DNA of 50,931 nucleotides from Chalciporus piperatus (taxonomy: Eukaryota; Basidiomycota; Agaricomycetes; Boletales; Boletaceae): assembly GCA_038093975.1 (NCBI GenBank), contig JBBPTG010000175.1, positions 1 to 50,931 of the forward strand. Reading direction: 5' to 3'. Position numbers and translations under genes: made by a program. The notes beneath the pieces are model-generated. The model worked only from the letters and a program-made list of their open reading frames with translations, ran no database searches and was not told where the DNA came from. Positions 29,620 to 40,705 of the stretch are shown here, piece after piece; the stretch's first letter is position 1, and each line of letters opens with the position of its first letter.

Positions 29620-32600
29620 GATGAGTAATGCCTTTCCTGATAGCCTTCCGGTAAGTGTTATTCCAGGTCTGATGTATCACTGATTCTAACAGGGATGTTT
29701 ATTAAAAGGATCACTATCGGGAGTTAATGAGGGTATCAAGAATGTGGAGAGACCTTACAAATCAAAAACAAGCAGGATTTGGCCATGAACCTGAGCAAAA
29801 GCTGTTACGAACGCTCCATTTCCTTATCCTAATCATGCCTACACTCCATTACACTTACTAGGTTTCTCTTTGTTTTTGGACTTAGTCATTTCTCTTTTCC
29901 TTTTGTTATCTTATCTTATCGCATCACGTGACATACTTACATAAGATAGGTCTAGACCTTCGCTTACTCATGATGACTCACTGGTCATTAACCAGCATCA
30001 GTCAGCATTACTCATCATATGACTCATGCGTACTCATTCCACAGTAGAGCTAGTTACGCCATTGGCTAGTAGTCATCATGAGTCATACTTATTCACATAT
30101 GATAAGGTTTAGCCACAACATGTACAAACAGTGACAATAGTATATAAACCCAGGTCGACAAGCACTGGACTCTCCAGTCTTGTTCTCCTGGAGTTTCCTC
30201 ATCGAACCTCAGCCAAGTGCATCGGCTCTTTATTGTCTAGTGTGAGTTTTAGCTCTTAGTTGAGTTGAGTCATTTCAAAAGCCAGGTCATGGAGAGCTGG
30301 CCATATTTTGTCCAGCATGTCCTCAACCTGGAATCAACTTGCCAGAGAAATGGATGGAAGAGTATGATAGATAAGCAGGTCATTTTTAACTACTGGTATA
30401 TTATTGACATGATTGAAGTGATACCATGGCCCTTCGTTATGTGGTGGATGGAAATTTTACTGTTCAGCATATGAAAATGCAAAGGCCAGAGGATGTCTCA
30501 GTCTCTGACGATCTGGGTTATATGGTGTCCAACAAGCTGTATGAAGACCATATGAAGACAGCAGAGACTAACAATGAGGTAGATTCTAGGTTCTGGTCAA
30601 TTCGATTAATAAGAAATGGCTCATTCAACACCTTTTGTAGAGGTCAACTTGTCAGCATCATCAGGCAGTCAATAATGCCAATACAAGCAAGACACACTTA
30701 AGGGCCACTGGGGTGGGCGCAACAATAGCCTGTGCTCGACATGGATGGAGTTATCTAGTTTGAATGACACATATCTGGTAATTGTAAACTCTGGCTTGAA
30801 ATAGGCACAAGAATATCAACTACTCGATTTGTCAAGCCATCTCTTACAATTCTGATGGTATACAAAAAGCCATGATCATTTATGATGTGGCTTGTCAATG
30901 ACACAAAAAACTTTCAGCGAGAGTCCAGAAATGTGATGCTCTCTCAGTACCCGAGAACATGGAGATTGTGCCTGCCATTGGGAAATTTCATCTCAGCACT
31001 CACAACCTCACCTGCTTTCCTAGGTTTAGTCTGATGTTTCTTAAAGGAGCAGGTCATGTTGACAGAGAAATCTTGGAAACTCTTTGGGCCTCCTTTAACA
31101 AAATCTCTCCTTCTGCTAGATCTATGATCTTGGCTCACCGGCAGGAGCTCTATGATGACCACATGAGGTATTCTAACAGGAAGAAGCTTACTGGACTTGG
31201 TTTGTGATACTTCTATTGGCTGGTACACATCAAAGTTCACTGAGATTTGTTATATAGTCAAAACTCTATTAAGGAAACATACATTGGCATCAGATGGGGT
31301 GAAGAAGACTAAGGAACCATTTGAGGAACTAAGTGAATCCTTGGAAATCGGAATATTGAATTCTTGGATCCAAGAGGCTGAAAAAGCAGACAAAAAAAGA
31401 GATAAAGCTTTGGATATATACAGTTTGCAAATAGACAAAGGTGCGTCATCATCAGAACATTTGTTTTCAGAGTTGATTCACTCTATTCATAGCCTCTATC
31501 TTGGTGGAGATGAGATTGAATCTTCTGAAGGAAGGGAGTGTCTCTTCGGCCAGAGAAGGTTCTATAGCCTGGATAATTGAAGGAATTAGTATTGAGGATG
31601 CTCAGTAAGTGCTCGAGATGCGTTTCTTCAAGGTGGTGTTTAAAATTGCATTGCATAGAGATGCACTTCGTGCAGATATCTGATGTCTGCCAAGAGATGC
31701 CTCAGCTAGACAAAAGGCTAATGTTGTGCAAAAGTGACAAAGGCTTCATAGGAGAATAATGAAGTTTAATTAGATAGTCTCACTCTTCACTGCTGGATTA
31801 GAGTGTGACTCAAATGCCACCTCTTTACCCAAGGATGTTCCTGAATACTGTCTCGAGGAAAACCCTCAGGCTGGGATTGCAGAGATAGTGGATGAGAATG
31901 AAAAGGAACGACTTTTTTGGGAGGGAGATGATGATGAGGAAGCTGAGGAAGATGGGGATGGGGATGGGTATTGTCCAGCAGAGAATCTATCCTCCTGGAT
32001 TTCTTCTTCAGTGGTGGCCGGCAGCTCAGATCAAGAGGAGGGGTTACAGGATATGATGAAGGAGGAAGTCCAGTTGCACATTGGACAAGCTAATGATTGC
32101 TTAGAACAACTGAGAACTGATTTGGGGGGTAAGTCTGTTCTCTTTAGGTTAAAATTTCCCCAACAAGAGCTCAGAAGGATTACCCTCAAGATTAATCAGC
32201 ATGTTAGAAGTTATCAACGAACAAGGAAGGCATTGGTTCAATTGAAGGTTGTCGAAGACACTCTTCAAAAGTATCAAGTCATAAACCATGAAGACCTGGG
32301 TCTAACCAAGGATATCACCGAGGAAAATCGCTTTGGACAAGGCTCTTATGTGCTTCCATGATTCTGTTGTATTGGAGGGGCAGAAAGATCCTCTAATATT
32401 TGGAATGAAGAGTGTAAGTGAACAAATGACGCATTATTGAAGGAGATATTGATGTTTTCAAAACTAAGTCTTAAGGATCAGTTGGTTGAAAGCCAGGGCA
32501 AGGTATGAGCGGTGGAGGGAAGAGCTGGATATGGTGAAATATGAAATGTTTTGGACAACCTTGTGGTTCAAGCATCATGAACAGCTATGGGATTGTCGGA

Positions 32601-32716
32601 GAAAGAAGTGTCGGGAAGGAGGACCAAAGGCATATGCAGCAAAGCAAAAAAATGTCTGGGCAAGGTTTGGGAGGAAAGCAGAGGATAGCTTTGGGAAGTA
32701 TATGACTGTCTCATAG
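29620..32716 (+). pseudogene. KDZ transposase relic, interrupted by a solo LTR
   Basis: Pieces in order: NVWRDLTNQKQAGFG-like codons before 29802; after the LTR a segment readable as CPACPQPGINLPEKW; then MALRYVVDGNFTVQHMKM (30426) with LGYMVSNKLYEDHM. Next is a piece containing YDVACQ, broken by TGA near 30899, then PAIGKFHLSTHNLTCFPRFS (30974) and ETLWASFNKISPSARSM. An acidic C-terminal part (31888-32361) and the end RYERWREELDMVKYEMFW (32486-32716) follow. DGNF, the CPAC cluster and YDVACQ/HLSTH are hallmarks of Kyakuja-Dileera-Zisupton transposases. Numerous stops and frame changes make it inactive. Confidence 0.88.
29803..30277 (+). mobile_element. Diverged solo Gypsy-1 LTR with target duplication AAAGC
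   Basis: It starts TGTTACGAACGCTCC and ends GAGTCATTTCA. AAAGC lies at 29798-29802 and 30278-30282. At 475 bp it is shorter and clearly more diverged than the other Gypsy-1 LTRs, with only a few TGACTCA-like sites left. The TATATAAACC box and the AGTCTTGTTCTCC start region are kept. Confidence 0.92.
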
Positions 32717-32814
32717 GACATGATATACATTTGAAGGTTTCATTATAAATGGCAAAAGTTATAACCAGAAATGTTCTCAGTCCAGCCTGCACTGGTTTTA
32801 GAATGAGGTTGGTT

Positions 32815-33182
32815 TTACAATGAGGTTTGATACAAGCCGGAGCCTCCCTATAGGATATATCTAGCTGGTACCAGCTTCACAGTGAAACTAGCATCTGAGA
32901 CACTGGTACAGGCCGAAGCCTGCCTATATAAGATATCTGGCCTATACTGGTTGTACAATGTGATTGAGCTCTGATAAACTGGTACAGGCCGAAGCCTCCC
33001 TATAGGACAAACCCGGCCTGTACCAGCTTCACAATGAAATTAGCCTCTGAGACACTGATACAGACCGAAGGGTCCCTATAGGAGATATCTGGCCTGTACC
33101 GGTCTTATAATGGGGGTAAGCTCAGATAAACTGGTACAGGCCGAAAATCTCTTATAGGACAAGCCCAGCCTGTACCAGTTTC
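32815..33182. repeat. Hairpin array, right-arm copy
   Basis: Reverse complement of 10327-10690: five imperfect palindromes with CTGGTACAGGCCGAAG-type arms between the KDZ transposase end and the Gypsy-2 LTR. Confidence 0.75.
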
Positions 33183-33633
33183 TGTTATGATTGCTCACAA
33201 CACAGCAGGGACTTAGGTACACTAGACCTTGCGAAAGACTAAGCTGAGTACTAAAACTTAATTGCGGTGAAGCAACAAATGGATTAGACTGGGGTCTGTG
33301 ATAAGTACAGGGCTACTTATATACTATTGAGAAGTGCGCACAGACCAACAGCCGAATAAGGAAAACACAAAGGGAAAGATAAATAAGGTAAATGATCTGA
33401 TGATAAGAAAAGGTACCAGGCACGGACTAAGGTCTAGGCCATGACATCATTGCTGACTCATCTAAGTCTGGACCTTTGTCACATGACCTGATTATGTAAT
33501 ATATTACGTAATGCTACAGGGACTACCGGAGCGGATAAAGATGAATCCGGCTTGACCCCTAACTTGTAGACAAAGTCCAGTGTTTGAATACTGTTGAAGG
33601 CAAAAGTTTGAAAAGTTTTTAAATACTATAACA
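33183..33633 (-). mobile_element. Gypsy-2 3' LTR, right-arm copy
   Basis: Minus-strand LTR TGTTATAGTATTTAAAA to CAATCATAACA. It keeps the terminal CA lost in the left arm, so the left-arm mutation came after the duplication. Confidence 0.92.
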
Positions 33634-34099
33634 CTATCCCCTCTTTAGAAATCACATTCCAGGCGATTCAGCAATTTCCGCTCAGGAACCTCTGTCAGAT
33701 TTTTGTATTTTTGGACCAAGGCAGAGAAATTTCCCATGGTCATGTTAATGCGCCGTGGGGTGGACGGGTGCTTTTTGTGAAAAGCTTTGACAGCTTCGGG
33801 TGCATTTGACAAATGCGCTGCCTTTTCCCATGTACGGTCCGATATATCCCAATCTTTCCAATGAACCAGGTATTCTAACTGTCCTTGTTTAACCTGAGAC
33901 TTCACTATGTATGTAGTCCACCTCATATTCTTCCTCTCCTTCTTGGTTGACTATTACCAGATCCGGAAGACGGACCAGTTGCTCTTCCAACGGTTCTCGA
34001 GCTGGTTTGACTCGTTTGACGTTAACCGTGGGATGTATATGCATGGAATTAGGCAAGTCGAGTGTAACTGCATTTGGAAGAACCTTCGTGATCTGATAA
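33634..34099 (-). pseudogene. Gypsy-2 integrase C-terminus and chromodomain fragment (right arm)
   Basis: Minus strand. 33926-33645 encodes QLEYLVHWKDWDISDRTWEKA and the tail to NRLECDF. Upstream codons resemble the integrase C-terminal part of the intact copy (ITKVLPNAVTLDLPN). The same 4-nt insertion (CATA) as in the left arm breaks the frame between the two parts, so it predates the duplication. Chromodomains in chromoviral integrases are known to direct insertion toward modified chromatin. Confidence 0.85.
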
Positions 34100-34107
34100 G
34101 GTCCAAT

Positions 34108-34648
34108 TAGTGATTAAAAGTCCGGTCCGGTCCGGTCTTTTGCCTTATTTGGGAAGGACCGGACTGTAACCGGTCTTTCCTAATCGGGAAATCAGAAAAA
34201 ACCGAACCAAACTGATCAAGACTGGTCCTAAACGGTCCTTTATCGGTTGTAACCGGTCCTAACCGGTTACAACCGATATTTCGCTTAGCGTGGGAGAAAT
34301 CAAAAGTAGTATTGGTTCCTGGCGACAAATCGGTCCCTGGGTCAAACAGAACGGTTCACACGCCATAGAGATATGACCATTTCAAAACAGCATGTTTTTT
34401 GTAGTGATACATGAGATATTATCAAATTACGTGTGACGGCAAGACCAATCATAGACTCAATTCTCAACACATACTAATCAGATATACATCAATATGTGAC
34501 TCAATGAGTGTATATACATGATAGAATGAATTGTATGACATGTCAATTAATATTATCATCAGCTAACCTCAATATCTCATCAAAACATCCAATAAAGTCA
34601 GAAAAACTTGGGAAAAATCAGGAAAAATCAGGAAAAATCAGGGAAAAT
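34108..34648. mobile_element. hAT-like element, right-arm copy, one end deleted
   Basis: Reverse complement of the right part of 8663-9401, beginning with TAGTG and flanked on the left by GGTCCAAT (34100-34107), the reverse of ATTGGACC. The other terminus was lost in the deletion ending at 34648/34649. Confidence 0.88.
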
Positions 34649-34698
34649 GATAACCATTCCCAAGAAATCTACGGAATCTACAGCAAAACTGCACTTTT
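34649..34698 (-). pseudogene. 50-bp Gypsy-2 RT remnant at the deletion junction
   Basis: Reverse complement of 6852-6900 (GGGAATGGTTATC...GTGCAGTTTT). It sits between the truncated hAT-like element and the Gypsy-1 LTR, and proves that the LTR insertion point is the same as in the left arm. Confidence 0.9.
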
Positions 34699-35282
34699 TG
34701 TTACGAACGCTCAGTTCCTTATCCTAGTCTTTCCTACACCTCACTACGCTTACTACATTTCTCTTTCACTTTTGGACTTAGTCGCTTTCTCTCCCTTTTC
34801 TGTTATCTTATCTTATCAAGATCACATCACGTGACCTGCTGACATCAGCTAGGTCTAGCCTTTCGCTTACGTAATGTGTCTGTGCATGGCTGTGTATCTT
34901 CCCCACTGTCCATGACTCAGACTCTTAATGACTCATTATGACTCACCGTGACTCATACTGACTCACGCTGACTTATCTCGCTTCCTAGTCATATATGCTA
35001 TTGGCTGTTACTCACCATGACTCATATCTAGTCATACCTAGTCATATAGTTAAGGTGTAGCCACAACATGTACAAACACTGTCAATAGTATATAAACCCG
35101 GGTTGACAAGCACTGGCTCCCCAGTCTTGTTCTCCTGGAGTTTCCTCTTCTTTAACTTCATGGGCCAAGCGCTCCTGCTTGCCTAGTCTGATCCTCAGCT
35201 CTAGTTACTGAGTTGATGTGGTTCCACTAGGGCATGTCGTCTGATGCAAGCGCTAACTCATTGATTGAGTTGAGTCGTTTCA
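34699..35282 (+). mobile_element. Gypsy-1 5' LTR (584 bp), right-arm copy
   Basis: TGTTACGAACG to GTCGTTTCA. The TGACTCA array and TATATAAACCCG box are present. The proposed transcript start AGTCTTGTTCT is at 35123-35133. The complementary primer site AGAACAAGACT is at 35285-35295, two bases past the LTR. Confidence 0.9.
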
Positions 35283-36960
35283 TTAGAACAAGACTTCTTA
35301 ATAATCCTCTGCCCCAGCGTCTCGTCGCTGCCACACTCATCGTATGCCACTTCACCGTCGTCGCAAGTGGGTACCAGCACAATCGAGAAACGTGCTTCGT
35401 CGTCGCTGAAGATAACCGGTCAGCAAAACATATTGTCGTCCGCGTTGAGTCTGCCAGCCAGCTCACCATCGTCCTCATTGCTGAAGATAACTCGGTCAGC
35501 AAATCGGTCGTCGTCGAGCTTGCAAGTCAGCTCATCATTGTCAACATCGTCGAGCCTGCCAGTCAGCTCATCGCCATCGTTCGTGTACATGCTCATCGAG
35601 ATCGAGCTCATCATTGCTGATATCACAACAGTACATCATCACCATCTTACAACCTTAGCAGAGTGCTTACCTCTGTCATCTATTGCGCTGTCGTCGCGCT
35701 CACCATCCTTGTCACTGTCGAGGCTGCCAGCCAGCTCATATCATCATCACTGTTGCTGCGTCCGCAACACGTCGTCATCGTTGCCACATACTCAGACCTA
35801 CCTAGCTTTGGTCGTGAGCTAAGAGTCACTACCTAGTGTTGATGACTGCGTCATGACACTTGACACTTGGATAAACTTGATCACACTGCCCGGACTCTAG
35901 GGCTAAAAAGTTGGTCGTTTGACCGTTGGCGTACCTGACACGCTCGGAGAAAGCAACTCTGTTCCCACTGCTGCATATATGGCTGTTCACCGTTCTAAAC
36001 AGGATAATGTTGCTGTTTCCCATAGTGCACAAGGGGCTCTTTGATCATTGGTGATTGCTTGGGTATTACCAATAGCCTTTGCGTGTACACATGATCCAGG
36101 TTCGCGTGATCACCTGTTGACGTCACGAATTCACCTTCTGGCTTTTCACTTCTCATGGGTCAGCATTTAGTGCCCAGTTTCTGTTACCCATTCGTCATCA
36201 TCATCATCCCACATCCCTGTCCGCGTACATCGTCGTCGCTATCTTGCGACTCTGCTAGAGTGTCTACCTCTACCATGTACATCGTCACCGTTGCTCTGCA
36301 ACTATTCCCCGGCAACTAGAGTGTCTACCTCTGTTGCGCATTCCGTCGCCGTCATCCGCGAAGCCTGAAAGATAGCTTCACGATCTGTTGAACCTCACTT
36401 GGTCTTCTACACCGGTTTGGACAATCAACACACAGTACTCTAGCAGTACTTAGAAGATCGATACCCTGAGTTATCGCAACTCACGTGCAAGAGCTGCTGC
36501 CGCTCGACTTCGTTTCCCTCGACATCTACAAGCTTGAAAGATAGCTTTACGACTTTATTGTTTAGTCGTCTCGTCACCAGTACGCCACTCAACTGTCGAT
36601 CACAAGTGGGTACCTGCACTGTCTTCGCGCCTTGTCACCGCTGACAGTAGGTATCTACTTGTCGAGCAATCCCACCGCCTATCAGCGTGCCGCGTCCTCT
36701 GTCCTTCCATCGAGTGGAACTGGATACTTGATTTTTCCCGTTTACCGCGTTCACGACACTTCAACTGCTTTCGTTGAGTTAACAACTGTCGAACACCTCA
36801 TGATGTCGAACACCATCGTAGTCCACGTCGCGTTTTTACCCCTTCCATCGAGTGGAACGGAACACTGTGCTTACCAGTCAAGACATCGTCTCTCACTGAC
36901 ATCACTGAAAGCTTGAAACTCACTTGTATGCTGTCACCGCATATCTCCCTTGTCCCTATC
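35283..36960 (+). mobile_element. Non-coding interior of a Gypsy-1 derivative
   Basis: The first 320 bp are the Gypsy-1 leader. After 35603 the sequence no longer matches the gag-bearing copy and shows no gag or pol. It holds CATCATC-type runs, repeated GAGTGTCTACCTCT blocks near 36255 and 36318, and CTTCCATCGAGTGGAAC at about 36704 and 36842. This is what a large non-autonomous derivative using Gypsy-1 LTRs would look like. It ends where a Copia LTR begins. Confidence 0.55.
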
Positions 36961-37144
36961 TGTTGAACGTAGCGTACATTCTTAGTATAGAAGGTATTTA
37001 CCACGCTTGTTCTATATCACATTCGGACTCAGTCGATCTGAGTTCCAATACAACTTGACTTGTAACCACAACGTTCGATGATATCCAACATCCTCAACAC
37101 TAGGTAAGCACCAGATGTAGTTCCTCACAGGAACCCTCTCAACA
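36961..37144 (+). mobile_element. Copia 5' LTR (184 bp)
   Basis: TGTTGAACGTAGCG to CTCTCAACA, the same family as 18973-19156. It is followed immediately by the primer site GGTTATGAGCCCTG (37145-37158) and a leader of about 290 bp. Confidence 0.88.
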
Positions 37145-37158
37145 GGTTATGAGCCCTG
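37145..37158 (+). promoter_or_regulatory. Copia primer binding site, complementary to the initiator tRNA-Met anticodon region
   Basis: GGTTATGAGCCCTG is the reverse complement of CAGGGCTCATAACC, the anticodon stem-loop of yeast-type initiator tRNA-Met. Internal (half-tRNA) priming of this kind is established for Drosophila copia and yeast Ty5. An identical 14-mer lies at 19157-19170. Confidence 0.75.
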
Positions 37159-37433
37159 GGTAGCTCAGCTGTGCGCGAAAGCGCCGCTGACTACTCTGGT
37201 GTTCTTACCTAACAAGAACGTTTGGTCGCTCTGCGCGGTTTTACCGCCGGGCATCCCTCCTGACACGGTCACACTCAGAAGGGACATGACCACAATGAGT
37301 CAGATCCCATGGGGAGACTATGTCCCCCTAGGATATGGGCTCTGAGCGTTCACGCTGAAGCGGTTCCACCCGCTCCCTTTTTCTTCTTTTTGATAAAGGC
37401 AATGCTGACGCCTCATCCCACTAGCTCTCTATC

Positions 37434-38081
37434 ATGTCTTCCGCACTTAAGGAGATCGCTCGCCTTAACGGCACTAACTATTCTCGCTGGTCCGAAGAGA
37501 TGCAGGACTACATCCGCTCTCAAGGCCTATGGCAGAAAGTTATGGTACGCGACGTCCCCTCCATCACCGATACCCCCCCTGCTACGCAGGCACAAAACGA
37601 TGCTTGGCAAGACGACGACGACAAGGTACTTGGCTCCATACGCATGCGTCTTGAAACGCACGTCGCCAGCCAATTTCCTCTCGCTACTTACCCCGACTCC
37701 ACTACACTCTGGAATGCGATTAAAACATGTTACGACTCCACATCCGACGCCGCAGCATACACGGAGATACAGAGGATGCTCGCACTCAACTTCCCCAAGG
37801 AAGATCATCCGGGGAAGACATTCGCCGCGCTCAACAGCTCCTTCGCTAAGCTAAACGTGCTGACGTATACCATCCCAGAGAACGTCCAACGGATGTTCGT
37901 GTTGGCCAAGCTCCCCGCCTACGCCGACTACGTCGTCAAATCCGTAAATGAGAGATCTGTCCCCACCGCCGTCCCCACCACCATACCTCCCACTCCCGCC
38001 GTCGCTGCACCTACGCTGGTGCAAATCGAACAACGCGTCGTCGCTGCCTACCAGGACATCAGGAAAACCCTCCCCTGGATA
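37434..38081 (+). pseudogene. Copia Gag, 3' end cut by a Gypsy-2 LTR
   Basis: ATG at 37434 in MSSALKEIARLNGTNYSRWSE, a typical Copia Gag start (LNGTNY..W). It continues through IRMRLETHVASQF, TTLWNAIKTCYD and LNFPKEDHPGKTFAALNSSF. The capsid-type region is intact to about residue 180 and leads into a Pro-rich linker. The frame is cut at 38082 before any zinc knuckle, protease or RT. It would form particles if complete. Confidence 0.85.
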
Positions 38082-38533
38082 TGTTATGATCTCTCACAAC
38101 ACAGCGGGGACTTTAGGCAACACTAAGCCTATGCGAAGGATATGCTGAGTACTAAAGCTTAATGACAGTGAAGTCACAAATGGATTAGACTGGGGTCTGT
38201 GATAAGTACAGGGCTACTTATATACTATTGAGAAGTGCGCACAGACCAACAGCCGAATAAGGAAATCATAAAGGGAAAGATAGATAAGGTAAAGGGACGA
38301 CGATAAGAGAAGGTACCAGGCACGGATTAGGGTCTAGGCCATGACATCATTGCTGACTCATCTAAGTCTGGACCTTTGTCACGTGACCTGATTATGTAAT
38401 AGTTTACGTAATGCTACAGGGACTACCGGAGCGGATTAAGATGAATCCGGCTTGACCCCTAAGTTGTAGATAAAGTCCAGAGTTCGAATACCGTTGTAGG
38501 CAAAAGTTTGAAAAGTTTTTAAATACTATAACA
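38082..38533 (-). mobile_element. Gypsy-2 LTR, inverted relative to the adjacent pol
   Basis: Minus-strand LTR. The flanks GGATA (left) and CCCAA (right) do not match, so it is not a simple solo insertion. Left lies Copia gag; right lies Gypsy-2 RNase H starting at the position equivalent to 7416. Confidence 0.88.
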
Positions 38534-40239
38534 CCCAAACTCTGAGCCCACGTCAAGCACGCTGGAATGTGTTGCTCTCAGAGTATAATTACTCGATTAT
38601 TTATAAACCGGGTGCTACAAATGGAAGGGCTGATGCTTTATCTCGTCGAGAAGATCACGGAGAAGCAGATCCCGACCATAACAAAAATATTACTGTACTT
38701 CCTGCTTCTGTTTTCATTAATACAGTTACTCTTTCTTCACCTATTTATGACGAAATACAAAATGAATCAGAAAAAATAAAAAATGATACTCTAGATGGCT
38801 TCGTTTTTGACGAGGGGTCTATAGTATTTAAAAATGACAAAAACAAAGTTTTCGTTCCTATTTCTTTACGTACTAAACTACTCACAATCCTTCATGATTC
38901 TCCTATTGGCGGCCATGGTGGCCAAGGACGTACTTTGCATCTGGTTACTCGTTATTTCTCGTGGCCTGGTGTCACAAAGGACGTTAAAACTTACGTAGAA
39001 CATTGTCAGACGTGCGCCCTCACGAAGGGAAAGTCAACTGCACAAGCTGGCAAATTAATTCCCCTTCCCGTTCCGAAAGAACCATGGAAGGATATATCTA
39101 TAGACTTTACCACGGGTTTTCCCAAATCACGTGGCTTTGATGCTATTTGTGTAATTGTAGATCGCTTCTCTAAAGAAGTAGAGTTTATCGCTTGTAAAAA
39201 GACAATTTCTTCGAAAGAATTAGCTATTCTATTTAGAGACAATGTTTGGTGTAGACACGGACTTCCCTCTTCGATTGTTTCAGATCGAGGACTGCAATTC
39301 GCATCGGAGTTTACTTCGCAGCTTTGCACCCTTCTAGGAATAGAACAGAAGCTGTCAACCGCTTATCACCCCCAAACCGATGGTCAAACGGAGCGTATGA
39401 ACCGAGAACTCCAGCAGTATCTCCGCGCTTACGTGGCTAAACGTCAAACGGAATGGGCTGATTGGTTGAAGATAGCGCAGTTCCATCACAATTCCTCCCT
39501 CTCCACTGCTACCGGAACCATCCCCTTCGCTATAACAAAAAACTACTTCCCACGAATGGGATTCGAAGGCGATTCATCTCCGGCTGGTACATTCGTAGAA
39601 AAATGTGGAAAGGCACACAAAGAGGTGGAGCAGGCGTTAGAAGAAACTCAGAACCGGATGAAAGAGCAAGCGGACAAGCATCGGTCCGAAGCTCCAGATT
39701 ATCAAATCGGAGATTTCGTTATGTTATCCACAGACAACCTCAAGTTACCTTATCCTTCCAAAAAGATGACGCAGAACTGGATAGGACCTTATCAGATCAC
39801 GAAGGTCCTTCCCAATGCAGTCACACTAGACTTGCCCAATTCCATGCACATCCATCCCACGGTTAATGTCAAACGAGTCAAACCGGCTCGAGAACCGTTG
39901 GAAGGGCAACCGGTCCGTCTTCCGGATCCGGTGATAGTCAATCAAGAAGGAGAAGAAGAATACGAGGTGGATTACGTAGTGAAGTCTCAGGTTAAACAAG
40001 GACAGTTAGAGTACCTGGTTCATTGGAAAGGCTGGGACATATCGGACCGTACATGGGAAAAAGCAGCACATTTGTCAAATGCACCCGAAGCTGTCAAAGC
40101 TTTTCACAAAAAGCACCCGTCCGCCCCACGCCGTATTAACATGACCATGGGAAATTTCTCTGCCTTGTTTCAGAAATACGAAAATCTGACAGAGGTTCCT
40201 ATGCGGAAATTGCCGAATCGCCTGGAATGCGATTCCTAG
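38534..40239 (+). CDS. Gypsy-2 pol 3' half: RNase H end, integrase, chromodomain (intact ORF)
   Basis: An open frame of 556 residues from the ATG at 38569. RNase H ends with KPGATNGRADALSRR. The integrase zinc site is H109, H116, C146, C149 (HDSPIGGH and CQTC). The catalytic triad is D179 (SIDF), D239 (SDRG) and E275 (GQTERMNREL), with 35 residues between the last two as in DD35E. A C-terminal chromodomain has YEVDYVVKSQ and YLVHWKGWDISDRTWEKA. There is no gag, protease or RT in this piece. The purine tract GAGAGGGGATAG precedes the 3' LTR. It is the reference for dating damage in the duplicated copies. Confidence 0.93.
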
Positions 40240-40250
40240 AGAGGGGATAG

Positions 40251-40705
40251 TGTTATAGTATTTAAAAACTTTTCAAACTTTTGCCTACAACGGTATTCGA
40301 ACTCTGGACTTTGTCTACAACTTAGGGGTCAAGCCGGATTCATCTTAATCCGCTCCGGTAGTCCCTGTAGCATTACGTAAACTATTACATAATCAGGTCA
40401 CGTGACAAAGGTCCAGACTTAGATGAGTCAGCAATGATGTCATGGCCTAGACCCTAATCCGTACCTGGTACCTTTTCTTATCTATCGTCCCATTTACCTT
40501 ATTTATCTTTTCCTTTATGATTTCCTTATTCAGCTGTTGGTCTGTGCGCACTTCTCAATAGTATATAAGTAGCCCTGTACTTATCACAGACCCCAGTCTA
40601 ATCCATTTGTTGCTTCATCGCAATTAAGCTTTAGTACTCAGCATATTCCTTCGCAAGGCTTAGTGTTGCCTTAAGTCCCCGCTGTGTTGTGACCCAGTCA
40701 TAACA
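40251..40705 (+). mobile_element. Gypsy-2 3' LTR
   Basis: TGTTATAG to GTCATAACA directly after the purine tract of the intact pol fragment. Its right flank GGCTT leads into the KDZ transposase, so the element cut that gene. Confidence 0.92.

Larger units (their letters stand above)
32337..35603. repeat. Right arm of the large inverted duplication
   Basis: Reverse complement of 11171 down to 5979, with one large gap: about 1.97 kb (6901-8872 of the left arm) is absent at 34648/34649. The KDZ sequence runs uninterrupted through 32336/32337 here but not at 11171/11172, so at that end the right arm keeps the ancestral arrangement and the left is the copy. Confidence 0.88.

Noticed and set aside
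38082..38533. Simple solo LTR
   Set aside because: The 5-bp flanks differ and the sequences on either side belong to different elements.
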